NCBI GenBank assembly: GCA_018780265.1
Contig: JADMJV010000068.1
Location: forward strand, 1-64,000
DNA length: 64,000 nucleotides
Direction: 5' to 3'
Source: a bacterium
Lineage (GTDB): Bacteria > Vulcanimicrobiota > Xenobia > Xenobiales > JADMJV01
In this document: positions 35,799 through 44,260 of the stretch, one piece after another
How positions within the stretch are numbered: position 1 is the first letter of the stretch
How the letters are laid out: each line of letters begins with the position of its first letter
Program-made: the position numbers and the translations under genes
The notes under the pieces: model-generated
What the model was told of the DNA's origin: nothing
Seen by the model: the letters and a program-made list of their open reading frames with translations, nothing else
The model's database searches: none

Positions 35799-36856
35799 AG
35801 TTACGCCTGCTGCTTTGGAGCCTGCTGCTGACGGCGGTTTTTGGCGGGGTCTTTTTGCTGGTCGCTCGCCTCGACCCCTACCCCGTTCAGCAACTCTACC
35901 AATTGCGCTGTCAGGTTCGGGCGGCTCAACGGGCCTACGGAATGCCGCCCCAGCCTGAGCCCGTCATGGATTCTGGACGAGCAAACCTGCCGCCCTACAT
36001 TGGCCGGGGACGGTCGGAGATGTTCTTTGGCGTAGCCATGATTGCCCTGTTAGGAGCCTTTGGAACGTGGCGACTGGCCCGCCCCATCGAGCGCCCTCTG
36101 CGTCATCTGGCCGATAGCTGCCGGGCCTTACAATTGGGCGAGGCCTGGACCTCACCGCCGGCCAGGGGTCCGCTGCAAACCATTGGTCAGGACTTTGCCC
36201 TGATGCTGGACAATTTGCGTAACCAGGAACAACAGCTCAAAGAAGCCACTCACAATGCTCAACAGGCCTTGGTCCTGCGCGAGAAATTGCTCGGTCGATC
36301 CTATGCCGAATTTCGCCCGCCTCTGCTGGCCATGCGCCAAAGCTTGAAGGGTCTGGCGCCTCACCCTTACTTGCACACCTTGGAGCGGAACCTGGATGTC
36401 CTGCTCCAATTGGTGGACGACCTGGCCCGGAAGCCCGAGCCTCCCCAATTGCTCGAAGTAGAATTGGGGGCCTGGCTACGAGAGTCCCTGGCCGAACTGG
36501 ACGCCCGCATCACTTTACTCGAGTCGGCCCCCGCCCTGGCCAGACTCGACCCTCTGCGCACTCGTCAGGCCTTGCTGAATCTGGTCGCGAACGCCCTCAA
36601 GTTTTCTGACCTGGAAGTGACCGTGAGCTGGGGCGGACCGTGGATCATGGTGGAAGACCAAGGCCCCGGTTTTGACAACCGTAAGGTACCGGAAATGGTG
36701 CAGGAGTTTCGCCAGTTGGACTCCGGCGATTCTGGGGGTGTAGGGCTGGGATTGGCCACCACTCAGCGCTGGATGGAGTTACAGGGAGGCCGCCTGGAGC
36801 TGGACAGTGAGCCGGGTAGGGGAACACGCGCCCGGCTGGTATTTGCTCCTCAATAA
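35786..36856 (+). CDS. Histidine kinase-like sensor with intact ATPase domain, no H-box histidine
   Basis: 356 residues from the GTG at 35786 (GGGAG upstream). It has two transmembrane helices around a small periplasmic part, a HAMP-like stretch (about 105-140), a DHp-like helix, and a full HATPase_c domain: N-box NLVANALKFSD, G1 VEDQGPGF, G2 GGVGLGLATTQ and GGRLELDSEPGRG. The H-box, however, reads YAEFRPPL where S-H-E-L-R-T-P-L is expected: the histidine position is Ala (codon 36305-36307). It should bind ATP but cannot phosphorylate itself. The preceding kinase has the reverse defect. The pair may therefore work only together, in trans. Confidence 0.85.
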   Translation: MERLELRLLLWSLLLTAVFGGVFLLVARLDPYPVQQLYQLRCQVRAAQRAYGMPPQPEPVMDSGRANLPPYIGRGRSEMFFGVAMIALLGAFGTWRLARPIERPLRHLADSCRALQLGEAWTSPPARGPLQTIGQDFALMLDNLRNQEQQLKEATHNAQQALVLREKLLGRSYAEFRPPLLAMRQSLKGLAPHPYLHTLERNLDVLLQLVDDLARKPEPPQLLEVELGAWLRESLAELDARITLLESAPALARLDPLRTRQALLNLVANALKFSDLEVTVSWGGPWIMVEDQGPGFDNRKVPEMVQEFRQLDSGDSGGVGLGLATTQRWMELQGGRLELDSEPGRGTRARLVFAPQ

Positions 36857-36897
36857 GCAGGTTGTAAGCCCCCGTTGGTCAAACTTGCCCAGTGGCC

Positions 36898-37953
36898 ATG
36901 ATCGAGCCCAACGCCTGGACACCCCCCAGCCAACCTTTCGTCTTTCCTTCAATGCTGCCCATCCAGGTGCAGCCAGAGCCCGAGACAGCGGCCAAAGACC
37001 AGATCCAGCCCGGGAAAGGGCGGGGACTCTCTTCTAATGGCCGCCACGTGATTCAATCCGAATCGGTGGTCCAATTGCGCATCAGCGACGTGGAGAAAGC
37101 CCTCTATGACCGGGCCGCCAAGCTGGGCATCGAATATGTGCCTCACCATCAGGTGCTGGTAGGCGAACAAGACGAGAATGGCATGCACTCGGTAACCCTG
37201 GAAAAAGTCAAGTTTGTCGACGGACAGTTACAGTCAACGGGAGAGCTCCATTCAACCCTCACGCCCGATCTGGTGGTGGTGGCCGACGGCGCCGGCAGTC
37301 CCACCCGTAAATCGCTGGGTATCGAATTCGTGGAAGAATCGGATTCCAAAGTCTATCTGGGGGGCCAGATTAACAAACCGCTCGGCGCGGACGGCGGCTA
37401 CTCCAAGATGGCCACCTATGAAAAGGGCGAACTTCGTCATTACATGGCCACCGGTCACAAGAAATACCCGCAAACCTGGGTTTCGGTGGAGGCGGACTCG
37501 TCCGTGCAGCAACTCACGCCCGAGCAGCGCACGGCCTACCTGGCCGACCGGGCCAGCGCCGTGATGGGCCAAAAAATTCGCCCCGAAGACATCAGTTGGG
37601 GAGCTGGCCAGGTGACCACGGTGCAAAACCGACGCGCCGAAACCACGGTTCACGGAACCAATTTGCTGCTGATTGGGGATGCCGCCCGCACGGGGTCAGT
37701 CTGGCAAAGCGGAGGCCTCAACCTGGCCATGACCACGGATATTCACAACGTGGTGCGAGTGGTGGAGAACATCAACCTTCAGGACCACTCCCGCGAACAC
37801 GCCTTGACCGAGTATAACCTGCGCGCTCAAACCGCCACTCGGGCCTGGCACGAAGCTGGCCGACTGGAACTGAACGGGCTTGAGCCCCACCACTCCCACG
37901 CCACGGTCACCTGTCGAGTTCCCGAGGGGATCATTGCCAATGGTCCCAGTTAA
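36898..37953 (+). CDS. FAD monooxygenase-like protein lacking the N-terminal dinucleotide motif
   Basis: 351 residues (ATG 36898; GTG 36892 is also in frame). It aligns in pattern with the PHBH/UbiH flavoprotein monooxygenases: ISDVEKALYDRAAKLGIEY, PDLVVVADGAGSPTRKSLG, and NLLLIGDAARTGSVWQSGGLN (the second FAD-binding motif, GD). But the GxGxxG beta-alpha-beta at the N-terminus is absent, replaced by about 45 Pro/Gln-rich residues. Either it is a decayed copy or the fold works without a classical FAD site. It follows the kinase genes by about 40 bases and converges on the nitroreductase gene with a 23-base overlap. Confidence 0.7.
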   Translation: MIEPNAWTPPSQPFVFPSMLPIQVQPEPETAAKDQIQPGKGRGLSSNGRHVIQSESVVQLRISDVEKALYDRAAKLGIEYVPHHQVLVGEQDENGMHSVTLEKVKFVDGQLQSTGELHSTLTPDLVVVADGAGSPTRKSLGIEFVEESDSKVYLGGQINKPLGADGGYSKMATYEKGELRHYMATGHKKYPQTWVSVEADSSVQQLTPEQRTAYLADRASAVMGQKIRPEDISWGAGQVTTVQNRRAETTVHGTNLLLIGDAARTGSVWQSGGLNLAMTTDIHNVVRVVENINLQDHSREHALTEYNLRAQTATRAWHEAGRLELNGLEPHHSHATVTCRVPEGIIANGPS

Positions 37954-38578
37954 CCACCTGTTCCAGGGGTAGGCGTTTGGCCGGCTTGAAGTCGTCACCC
38001 AGGAAATAAGCCACCGGCAACAGGCAGGTCTGGGTGATGTTGTCGGGGATGCCAAGCACGGCTGCCGCTTCCTTTTCAAACATGAGGTGGAGCGTGGTCC
38101 AGGCCGAGCCCAACCCCCGTGATCGCAGCGCCAGCATCAAGGACCAGGCGGCCGGCAGTATGGACCCGTAAAAGCTGGCCTGGGCCAGTGCTCCGCTGTT
38201 TTCCACACGGCCTTCGTAGCAAGGGATCACCAACAAAGGGCAGCGGTGCATGTTGTCGGCCAGGTGGACGGCCGAGGTCACCACCTTGTCGCGCTGCGTA
38301 GCCCGCGGATCGTCGCTGGCCAGAGGTTGATCGCCGGGAGGCGGAGCCGATGCGTAAATCATAAAAGCCCTGCGATAGAGGTCGGCGATCTGCTTGCGCC
38401 TGTCGGCATCGCTGACCACCACAAAGCGCCACTGTTGCAGATTGCTGCCGGTGGGGGCCTGAAGCGCCAATTCCAGGCACTCTTCCAAGACTTTGCGTTC
38501 GACAGGGCGTTCAAAGTCCAGGCGCCTGCGCACACTGCGGGTGGTGGTGAGAAGGTGATCTACCGATGAAATGTCCAT
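37931..38578 (-). CDS. Nitroreductase-family protein
   Basis: 215 residues. The N-terminal TTRSVRRRLDFERPV, ALQAPTGSNLQQWRFVVV and the later RGLGSAW segment are typical of the FMN-dependent nitroreductase fold (NfsA/B-like, also BluB-like or SagB-like relatives). The usual role is NAD(P)H-driven reduction of quinones, nitro or ene groups. There is no operon partner: the gene converges on the flavoprotein gene and diverges from the next. The substrate is unknown. Confidence 0.9.
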   Translation of the reverse strand: MDISSVDHLLTTTRSVRRRLDFERPVERKVLEECLELALQAPTGSNLQQWRFVVVSDADRRKQIADLYRRAFMIYASAPPPGDQPLASDDPRATQRDKVVTSAVHLADNMHRCPLLVIPCYEGRVENSGALAQASFYGSILPAAWSLMLALRSRGLGSAWTTLHLMFEKEAAAVLGIPDNITQTCLLPVAYFLGDDFKPAKRLPLEQVVNWDHWQ

Positions 38579-38691
38579 TCAGTTCCCTTTTGGGTCGTTC
38601 CTACAGTTCCTGGTCTTCGCAATTTCTTGACAATTTTCTCAGATTTCTTGGCTCTCCCCGGCTATTCTACAAGGGAAGCGAGGACAAATGT

Positions 38692-39594
38692 ATGAGACGA
38701 CGATGGTTGGTTATGGCCGCACTGGCCGCAATAAGCCTGAGTGGCGCCCAGGCGCTGCCCAGTCCCCAAAAGATTGCCGAACTGCGGGCCCGCACTCCCC
38801 AGTTTGAAGTAAAGGTTGCCCGCGCCTTCTTGAAGGTGCAAAAGCAAAACCCGGGCGTGGCCCCAGGCCTGCTGCGCCACCTCCTCACCGACCTGGGAGA
38901 GGAACCCTGGCAGGCCCTGGTCGATGTCCACAAGGACATACGCCAGCGTTATCCTGACTTTGACCACGAACTGGCCATGCTGTTGAGGCGACCGGAGGAA
39001 CCGCCGGCGCCGGGTTTGCGCAGCTGGGTGTTAACCCGCCTGGCTCAACAGCCCGAACTGCCGCCCCGGCCCCTGGCCTTGATCCGGTCCCAGCACCCCA
39101 AACTGCTGCTGGGCCTGGCTCTGGCGGCCAGTCGACTGGTGGACGAGAATTACCCCGACCTGCCCCAACGCTGGCTTGAGCGCGACGCCCATATGGGTCC
39201 GGCCGCCTTCTTGTTGGACAACTACCCGGACCTGATCCCTCAACTGGTGGCCAGCCTGAGCCAGGAACAGCGCAGCGAAGCCCGCCAGGCCTTGCTGGAA
39301 ATCTTACAACAGCGGGAAGATTGGGCCAGGCGTCAGCCGGCCGGTCGTCTCGGGGAAGAATTCGAAGCCATGCTCAGCCAGTTCCCCGGTCTCCCCCAGA
39401 GATGGTCCGAGAGGTCCGAGCGCCGCCAACAATTGCACCAGAAATTTCCCGACCTTCGCGAGGTGATTCAGGACAGCTTGCGCAGCCGACACCCAGACCT
39501 GGTCCCCCGGGCCCTGGCCAGCCTGCGCCAGCACTCCCCCAATCTGCGCGAGCAGGTCAAAGAGGCCTTTCGCGAGTCGCTGGGGCCTATCTAA
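38692..39594 (+). CDS. Secreted helical-repeat protein
   Basis: 300 residues from the ATG at 38692, which begins with a signal peptide (RRRWLVMAALAAISLSGAQA). The mature part is all-helical, built from irregular repeats of about 30 residues that end in motifs such as HPKLLLGLA, YPDLPQRW, YPDLIPQLV, FPDLREVI and HPDLVPRALA. No known family. It probably forms a superhelical periplasmic scaffold. The last bases overlap the end of the radical-SAM gene by 4 bases, tail to tail. Confidence 0.7.
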   Translation: MRRRWLVMAALAAISLSGAQALPSPQKIAELRARTPQFEVKVARAFLKVQKQNPGVAPGLLRHLLTDLGEEPWQALVDVHKDIRQRYPDFDHELAMLLRRPEEPPAPGLRSWVLTRLAQQPELPPRPLALIRSQHPKLLLGLALAASRLVDENYPDLPQRWLERDAHMGPAAFLLDNYPDLIPQLVASLSQEQRSEARQALLEILQQREDWARRQPAGRLGEEFEAMLSQFPGLPQRWSERSERRQQLHQKFPDLREVIQDSLRSRHPDLVPRALASLRQHSPNLREQVKEAFRESLGPI

Positions 39595-41192
39595 GCAATG
39601 GCCGGAGCCGGCACGGGTTCGTCTACGATGTGAGCCGACCGATAGCGGTTGACTAACAGTTCGGCGTAGGAAATCATGTGTCGCCCGGCCAACAAGACGC
39701 TGTAGCCGTGAACCACTTTGGTTGGCTCGCGCCACCAGCGGGTTACCAGTTGGAAGAGGGCCCGCCAAAATTGCGTGCGATAGTGACTCTTCCAACCCAG
39801 ATGCCAGATTCCACCAAAAAATCCGGTGACTTTCAATTTCCAACCCAACTTGGCCGGAGTTTGAGGCTTGCGGGTATGCCACAATTCCAGCGAGCGCATG
39901 GCCCGCCCAAAGTAGGCTTGCGGTGAATACAGCTTTTCCAGCAGGTCGCAGTAGCCCTTGACCATGGCCTCTCGCGACAGGTTGGTGCGGAAGTTGGGCA
40001 GACTGAGATTGTCACCGCTGGTGGAGTCTGGATAGAGGCGCCCTTCCTTGCGCAGGCGGTCATGCAGGGCCGTCTGGCGCAAGGCCTGCAGCATACCCAC
40101 CATGGCCCAGGGAATGGCTGCTTCTTCGATAAACTGCTGCTGGCGTTCGAAGATGCCTTCGTCGTCGGCGTCAAAGCCCACGATAAAGCCACCCATCACC
40201 CACAGGCCACCTTGGAGCAGGGTGTGCACCGAATCGACCAGGCTGGTGCGCATGTTTTGAAACTTGCGGGTCTCGTTGAGGGACTCCCCCGAAGGCGTTT
40301 CGATGCCCAGAAAAACGTACTGAAAATTGGCGTCCACCATGGCATCGATCAGATCCTGGCGTTGGGCCAGATTGACCGAAGCTTCGGTGTAAAAGGCCAG
40401 CGGGTAGTTGTGCATCTCCTGCCAACCTTTGAGGGCCACACACAACTCTTTGGCCCGCAAATGATTGCCGATGAAGTTGTCATCGACCAGAAACACTTCG
40501 CCTTTCCAGCCCATCGCGCGCACTGCGGCCAACTCGCGAATCAGTTGCTGGGGGGGCTTGGTGCGCGGCTTGCGTCCGTAAAGCACGATGATGTCGCAAA
40601 ATTCGCACTGAAAGGGGCAGCCTCGGGAAAACTGCACGGACATGGCCGTGTAGGCGTCCATTTTGAGCAGATCAAACCGCGGAATGGGGGTCAGCGTGAC
40701 GTCGGGTTTGCCGGTCAGCACATAAATCGGCTCGGCTCGCCCCGCCTCCAGAGCCTCGGCGATATCGGCGAAATGTTCTTCCACTTCGCCCGAGACCACG
40801 TGATCGGCCAGCAGGGCCAGTTCCGGCGTGTGACTGGCGGCGTAGGGTCCACCGATCACGGTGCGCCGACCGGCATCGCGGGCTCGATGCAGAATGGCCC
40901 GAACCGACTCTCGCTGAATCTCCATGGCGCTGACCATCACCAATTCGGCCCAGGCCAGATCCTTGTCGCTGACGGGGCGCACGGCTTCGTCTACCAGACG
41001 AAGTTCCCAATGACTGGGACACATGGCGGCCACCGTGATCAGGCCCAAGGGGGGCAGGGTGGCTTTGCGCCCCACGGCTTCCACCGTGGCTTGCCAGGAC
41101 CAGAAGCTGGGGGGAAACTTAGGCCACACCAGCAGGACACGAAAGGTTTTGACCGGAGCAATCATGGACATGGGCGGCTGCCGCTTCTGCAC
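39591..41192 (-). CDS. B12-binding-domain radical SAM protein with DUF4070-like tail
   Basis: 533 residues; in-frame Met at 8 or 10 are alternative starts. A cobalamin-binding-like Rossmann domain (about 18-150) lacks the DxHxxG His, as is usual for this subgroup. The radical SAM core has RGCPFQCEFCD (Cys192, Cys196, Cys199). A C-terminal extension resembles DUF4070 (about 400-530). Relatives include class B methylases such as hopanoid C-2 methylase (HpnP), but the exact substrate cannot be told. It lies just beyond a cytochrome P450 remnant on the same strand. Confidence 0.88.
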   Translation of the reverse strand: MQKRQPPMSMIAPVKTFRVLLVWPKFPPSFWSWQATVEAVGRKATLPPLGLITVAAMCPSHWELRLVDEAVRPVSDKDLAWAELVMVSAMEIQRESVRAILHRARDAGRRTVIGGPYAASHTPELALLADHVVSGEVEEHFADIAEALEAGRAEPIYVLTGKPDVTLTPIPRFDLLKMDAYTAMSVQFSRGCPFQCEFCDIIVLYGRKPRTKPPQQLIRELAAVRAMGWKGEVFLVDDNFIGNHLRAKELCVALKGWQEMHNYPLAFYTEASVNLAQRQDLIDAMVDANFQYVFLGIETPSGESLNETRKFQNMRTSLVDSVHTLLQGGLWVMGGFIVGFDADDEGIFERQQQFIEEAAIPWAMVGMLQALRQTALHDRLRKEGRLYPDSTSGDNLSLPNFRTNLSREAMVKGYCDLLEKLYSPQAYFGRAMRSLELWHTRKPQTPAKLGWKLKVTGFFGGIWHLGWKSHYRTQFWRALFQLVTRWWREPTKVVHGYSVLLAGRHMISYAELLVNRYRSAHIVDEPVPAPAIA

Positions 41193-41212
41193 ATCGTGTC
41201 GGGCGACCTGCC

Positions 41213-41590
41213 TCAGTGGCGTGGAGTCAGCACGTAGTGAGCATCGCGGGGTCGAGAGGCCAGGTCAGAATGAGGTTCCATCGAGGTGCCAGCCACCGGT
41301 TGCAGGTCAAAGCGTGTCGATAATTGGCTCAGAACTACGGCCGCTTCCAGGCGAGCCAGCACCTGACCCATACAGACCCGATGGCCGGTCTACCGGGCGA
41401 AACTGTGTCTGAACTTGAGCGGTGGCCACCTGAGCGGGACCTCCGGCCGAGATAGAAGCGCCGTCTACAGGGTGGCCTGGTCGCTGGCCTCCGCCTCCAG
41501 CACCGGCCGACTCGGGGGCTGGCGGTGCGTCCAAGGGGTGGGCAGAAATCGATCGCTTACTTGCACCAGCCCAGTTTGCCTCAGGCCCCT
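41213..41590 (-). pseudogene. Cytochrome P450 remnant (C-terminal part)
   Basis: On the minus strand, codons ending at the TGA at 41213-41215 encode HRVCMGQVLARLEAAVVLSQ and then RFDLQPV...TPRH. This is the haem-binding Cys loop (G-H-R-V-C-M-G) and L-helix of a P450, with the typical Arg-Phe-Asp end region. Just upstream the frame is broken by a TAG at 41390-41392, inside what should be the FxxGxGxHxC motif. The remaining 200 bases carry no intact frame, and the N-terminal 350 residues of a P450 are missing. A degraded gene, not expressed as a working enzyme. Confidence 0.72.
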
Positions 41591-41595
41591 GAAAT

Positions 41596-42576
41596 TTAGC
41601 TCAACAGGGCGCCAACAGCTTCGTCGATCAACTCCTCCAGCCAGGGATCGACCTGATTGAGGCGCTGCCGATGGCAGGTCAACCGCTGGGCCGCCAGCGC
41701 ACTGGCCGGCCTGGACGGCGAACTGGAGCGGGCTGGCGTGGCCCAGGCCGCAAATCCTTCGGCAAAGTACTCATGGGGGCTGGTGGCCGCGTAGTCGGTC
41801 AGCCAGGGGCGCTCTTGAGCAAAGGCCTGTTCAAGCCGGGCCAGCCAGTCGCGCCATAGATCAGGGTAACGAAAGGCCAGCGAATAGTCGGTGGTGTGCC
41901 CCAGTTCGTGGAGCACGTACCAGTCCAGCAGCGGATCGCGCTGACGAAAGGGGAAGTCCCAGAAGAGGATGCGATTGGCCTCCACCTTCAAGCCGGGTAA
42001 CAGGCCATGAGTCACCATGCCAGCCACGCTGCCCTCCTTGGTGGGTGCCTCCAGCAACACTCGTGGATCGCGCAAAAAGGCCACCGTGTCCAGCGGCAGA
42101 CGACGGCCAAACCAGTAGCGATAGGCCGGCAGATAGATCTGGTCCTGGGCCGATCCGCCCAGGTCCAGATCGGGATTGAGAACTTGCACGTAGTGCAGCC
42201 ATTCGTCCAGTTCTTCGCGGGTGGACGCTCCGCCATCGTCGACCGGGCTCAGCACCACTTCAGGCTCATCGCCGCAGATTTGGGCCGGGTCAAAGTCGCT
42301 CACCTCCAGCGTCAGCGGATGCAGACCGGTGCTGTCGATGACATGCAGGCAATATCCCTGTTCTACAAAGGCATGCAGCAGCGATAGGGGTAGGCGACCC
42401 AAAATGCCTTCCAGGTCGTGGCGAAACTCTGCCGCCGTGCCCGGGTGAATCAACGAGGCGGGACGGGCGGATTGACTGGCGGGCTGGGGCTGGATGGCCA
42501 CCTCCTGGCGCCGCGGCTTGGGGGTCGGGCGCTGCAGTGGGGCGGAATGGCCGGGGCCGGAAATGGACGAGAACAT
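41596..42576 (-). CDS. Anthrax lethal factor-like zinc metallopeptidase (HELGH)
   Basis: 326 residues from ATG 42576 (an in-frame GTG at 42585 adds three). Disordered, Pro/Arg/Gln-rich N-terminus (about 1-45), then an alpha/beta domain. The zincin signature VLHELGHTTDYS is followed 40 residues later by TSPHEYFAEGFAAW, matching the HExxH plus EYFAE third-ligand pattern of the ATLF (M34) family. No signal peptide. The role in a free-living bacterium is unknown; intracellular or secreted protease, or a contact effector, are possible. It reads towards the P450 remnant, with no partner gene. Confidence 0.78.
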   Translation of the reverse strand: MFSSISGPGHSAPLQRPTPKPRRQEVAIQPQPASQSARPASLIHPGTAAEFRHDLEGILGRLPLSLLHAFVEQGYCLHVIDSTGLHPLTLEVSDFDPAQICGDEPEVVLSPVDDGGASTREELDEWLHYVQVLNPDLDLGGSAQDQIYLPAYRYWFGRRLPLDTVAFLRDPRVLLEAPTKEGSVAGMVTHGLLPGLKVEANRILFWDFPFRQRDPLLDWYVLHELGHTTDYSLAFRYPDLWRDWLARLEQAFAQERPWLTDYAATSPHEYFAEGFAAWATPARSSSPSRPASALAAQRLTCHRQRLNQVDPWLEELIDEAVGALLS

Positions 42577-42631
42577 GATGGTCACTTCCGCTTTTCATGG
42601 TTTTTTCCGCCCTTTGCGATTCAATAACAGC

Positions 42632-43621
42632 ATGAATATCCAGAGCCTCGCCAAGCAAAGCCCCATCTTGAAGTCTCGCTCCAGCACTCCGCTCAAGTCG
42701 TCCGCGGAGGCACGCCGAGAAACCGAAGAGAGCGGCCAACCGCAAGACAGCGTTCAGTTCTCGCGCATCCCCATGGAACGGGCCGAGACGGGCAAAATGG
42801 CCCGCCGCAACGGCGGCGTCATGAGCAAGGTTTTGGCGGGCATTGGACTGGGCGTGGTGGCCCTGAGCCTGGTGGGCTGCGGCGGTAACGGCCCCGGCGA
42901 GACTCCGCCCCCCACAGCTCCTGCTCAAACCCAGCAGCAGCCTCAACAGTCCACGGCAGCTACCTATACGGCCCGCATGGACCAGTTGCGCAGCCAGAGC
43001 GACAAGACCGGATACTACCAGATGGCCGAAGCCGGTTATCACAATGCGGTGCTGCAGCGCTTTGCCAAAATTTCTGACCCGGCCGCCAAGTCGGTCCAAG
43101 AAATTGCCCAAAAAGGCAGCGAAGCTTTTGACTACAAGGCCGATCCGGCCACTCAACAGAAATTGATGCGCGATGTAATGAAGTTGATCGCCGAGACCAA
43201 ATCGGACGTTCCCGAAGTCGTGCGCTACACTCAGGCAGCGCAGGCCACCCTGACCATTGGCCAGGCCTTTGCCGACAACGCCTCCAAGGCCCCTGGGGGT
43301 ATGGTGGCCCAACTCAAAAGCGCCGGCTACGATCAGGGCTTGAAATTGGCCCTGGGAAAATTGAAGGCCGCCCCTGACCAGCTTAAAAACCAGAGCGGAT
43401 ATGACCCGGCCTTGATTCGCAATTACGTAGAATCGCTATCGATGGGTCCAGAGATCGCTCTGGAGTTTTCCCCGCAGCTGAATGATACCGGATTGTCGGC
43501 CGTGCTCTACGAGCAGACCGGCGACGTGCTTTATCAGCGCGCCAAAACCGACGGCCAGATCCTGGGGGGCCAGGTGACTGCAGCCATCGAGTTTATTCAG
43601 AGCATCAGCGGCAAGAAATAG
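42632..43621 (+). CDS. Lipoprotein with N-terminal extension
   Basis: 329 residues from ATG 42632. After about 63 polar residues comes M64-SKVLAGIGLGVVALSLVGC, a perfect lipoprotein signal with lipobox LVGC (Cys83). Translation from the internal ATG at 42821 would give a standard 20-residue signal peptide. The mature part has a Pro/Gln linker and a helical domain. The long start keeps a Q-D-S-V-Q-F-S motif of unknown use. Function unknown. The tail overlaps the VapC-like gene by 17 bases. Confidence 0.7.
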   Translation: MNIQSLAKQSPILKSRSSTPLKSSAEARRETEESGQPQDSVQFSRIPMERAETGKMARRNGGVMSKVLAGIGLGVVALSLVGCGGNGPGETPPPTAPAQTQQQPQQSTAATYTARMDQLRSQSDKTGYYQMAEAGYHNAVLQRFAKISDPAAKSVQEIAQKGSEAFDYKADPATQQKLMRDVMKLIAETKSDVPEVVRYTQAAQATLTIGQAFADNASKAPGGMVAQLKSAGYDQGLKLALGKLKAAPDQLKNQSGYDPALIRNYVESLSMGPEIALEFSPQLNDTGLSAVLYEQTGDVLYQRAKTDGQILGGQVTAAIEFIQSISGKK

Positions 43622-44015
43622 GCTGATTTGCAGCCGACAGCATGTCGGTTAGCAAAAAATTGTTACCCTTGTAGAGCAATGGCTCATTCATGGCCCGAGC
43701 CAGAGCATATGCGAAGCAGTCACCGAAGTTGAGCCCGGCAGGGTGCCGCCCTTTGCCAAAGTCAAGAAAAGCCTGGCGAGCCAGATAGCCCTGTTCTACC
43801 GTGACCGGTTCGACCGAGATCCCGGCTCTGCGAAAAAAAGTCTCAACTTGACGAGAAGCGTCTGGACCGAGTTGCCTCTCGACGACCATCGACAGTTCGA
43901 GAAAGTTGGCGATGCTCATACTGCAGGCAGGGGCCTCGGCAATGAGCCTGAGGAACTCCTCTCGCTCGGGCTCGTGGTAAAAGACAGCTACCAAGGCGGA
44001 CGTGTCAAGGATCAC
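43605..44015 (-). CDS. vapC: VapC-type PIN-domain ribonuclease toxin
   Basis: 136 residues, GTG start. PIN-domain acidic residues are visible: Asp4 in MILDTSALVAV, Glu in IANFLELSMV, Asp in LNFGDCFAYALA and Asp in NNFLLTD. VapC toxins cleave RNA, often initiator tRNA or rRNA. Its start overlaps the antitoxin gene stop by 4 bases (GTGA), the classic VapBC layout. Confidence 0.93.
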   Translation of the reverse strand: MILDTSALVAVFYHEPEREEFLRLIAEAPACSMSIANFLELSMVVERQLGPDASRQVETFFRRAGISVEPVTVEQGYLARQAFLDFGKGRHPAGLNFGDCFAYALARAMNEPLLYKGNNFLLTDMLSAANQPISCR

Positions 44016-44260
44016 TGGGGCAGGCCGTGCTCATCGTAGAGCATGCTGGAATGGTCGATGTAGGGACCCTGGCAATGCTGCGAGATCCGCTCGGCGATGG
44101 CGGTCAGTTCTTCGATGCTGGCCCGGCTCTTGCGCTTTTGAATCTCCTCGTAGCGCACCCGAAGCGCTTCGGTCACGACCCGAGTAATGGTTTCACCGGT
44201 GGACTGGGCGATCGCCAACGCCAGTCGATGCGCTTCCGGATCTTTCACATTCAAGGTCAC
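44012..44260 (-). CDS. vapB: VapB-type antitoxin
   Basis: 82 residues from a GTG at 44260, where the canonical VapB start VTLNVKDPEAHRLALAIAQSTGE begins; the frame continues upstream to 44338, but those residues do not resemble the family. N-terminal ribbon-helix-helix or AbrB-like DNA-binding part, C-terminal toxin-binding tail. It should autoregulate the operon. Overlaps vapC by 4 bases. Confidence 0.87.
   Translation of the reverse strand: MTLNVKDPEAHRLALAIAQSTGETITRVVTEALRVRYEEIQKRKSRASIEELTAIAERISQHCQGPYIDHSSMLYDEHGLPQ

Noticed and set aside
38627..38668. TTGACA and TATTCT upstream of the helical-repeat protein as a promoter
   Set aside because: They are 30 bases apart, too far for a sigma70 promoter; no better -10 box was seen.
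40062..41237. Plus-strand 391-residue frame opposite the radical-SAM gene
   Set aside because: Antisense shadow; the minus-strand frame carries the CxxxCxxC and DUF4070-like features.
42290..43312. Minus-strand 340-residue frame opposite the lipoprotein gene
   Set aside because: His/Arg/Gly-rich shadow; the plus-strand frame has a clear lipoprotein signal.
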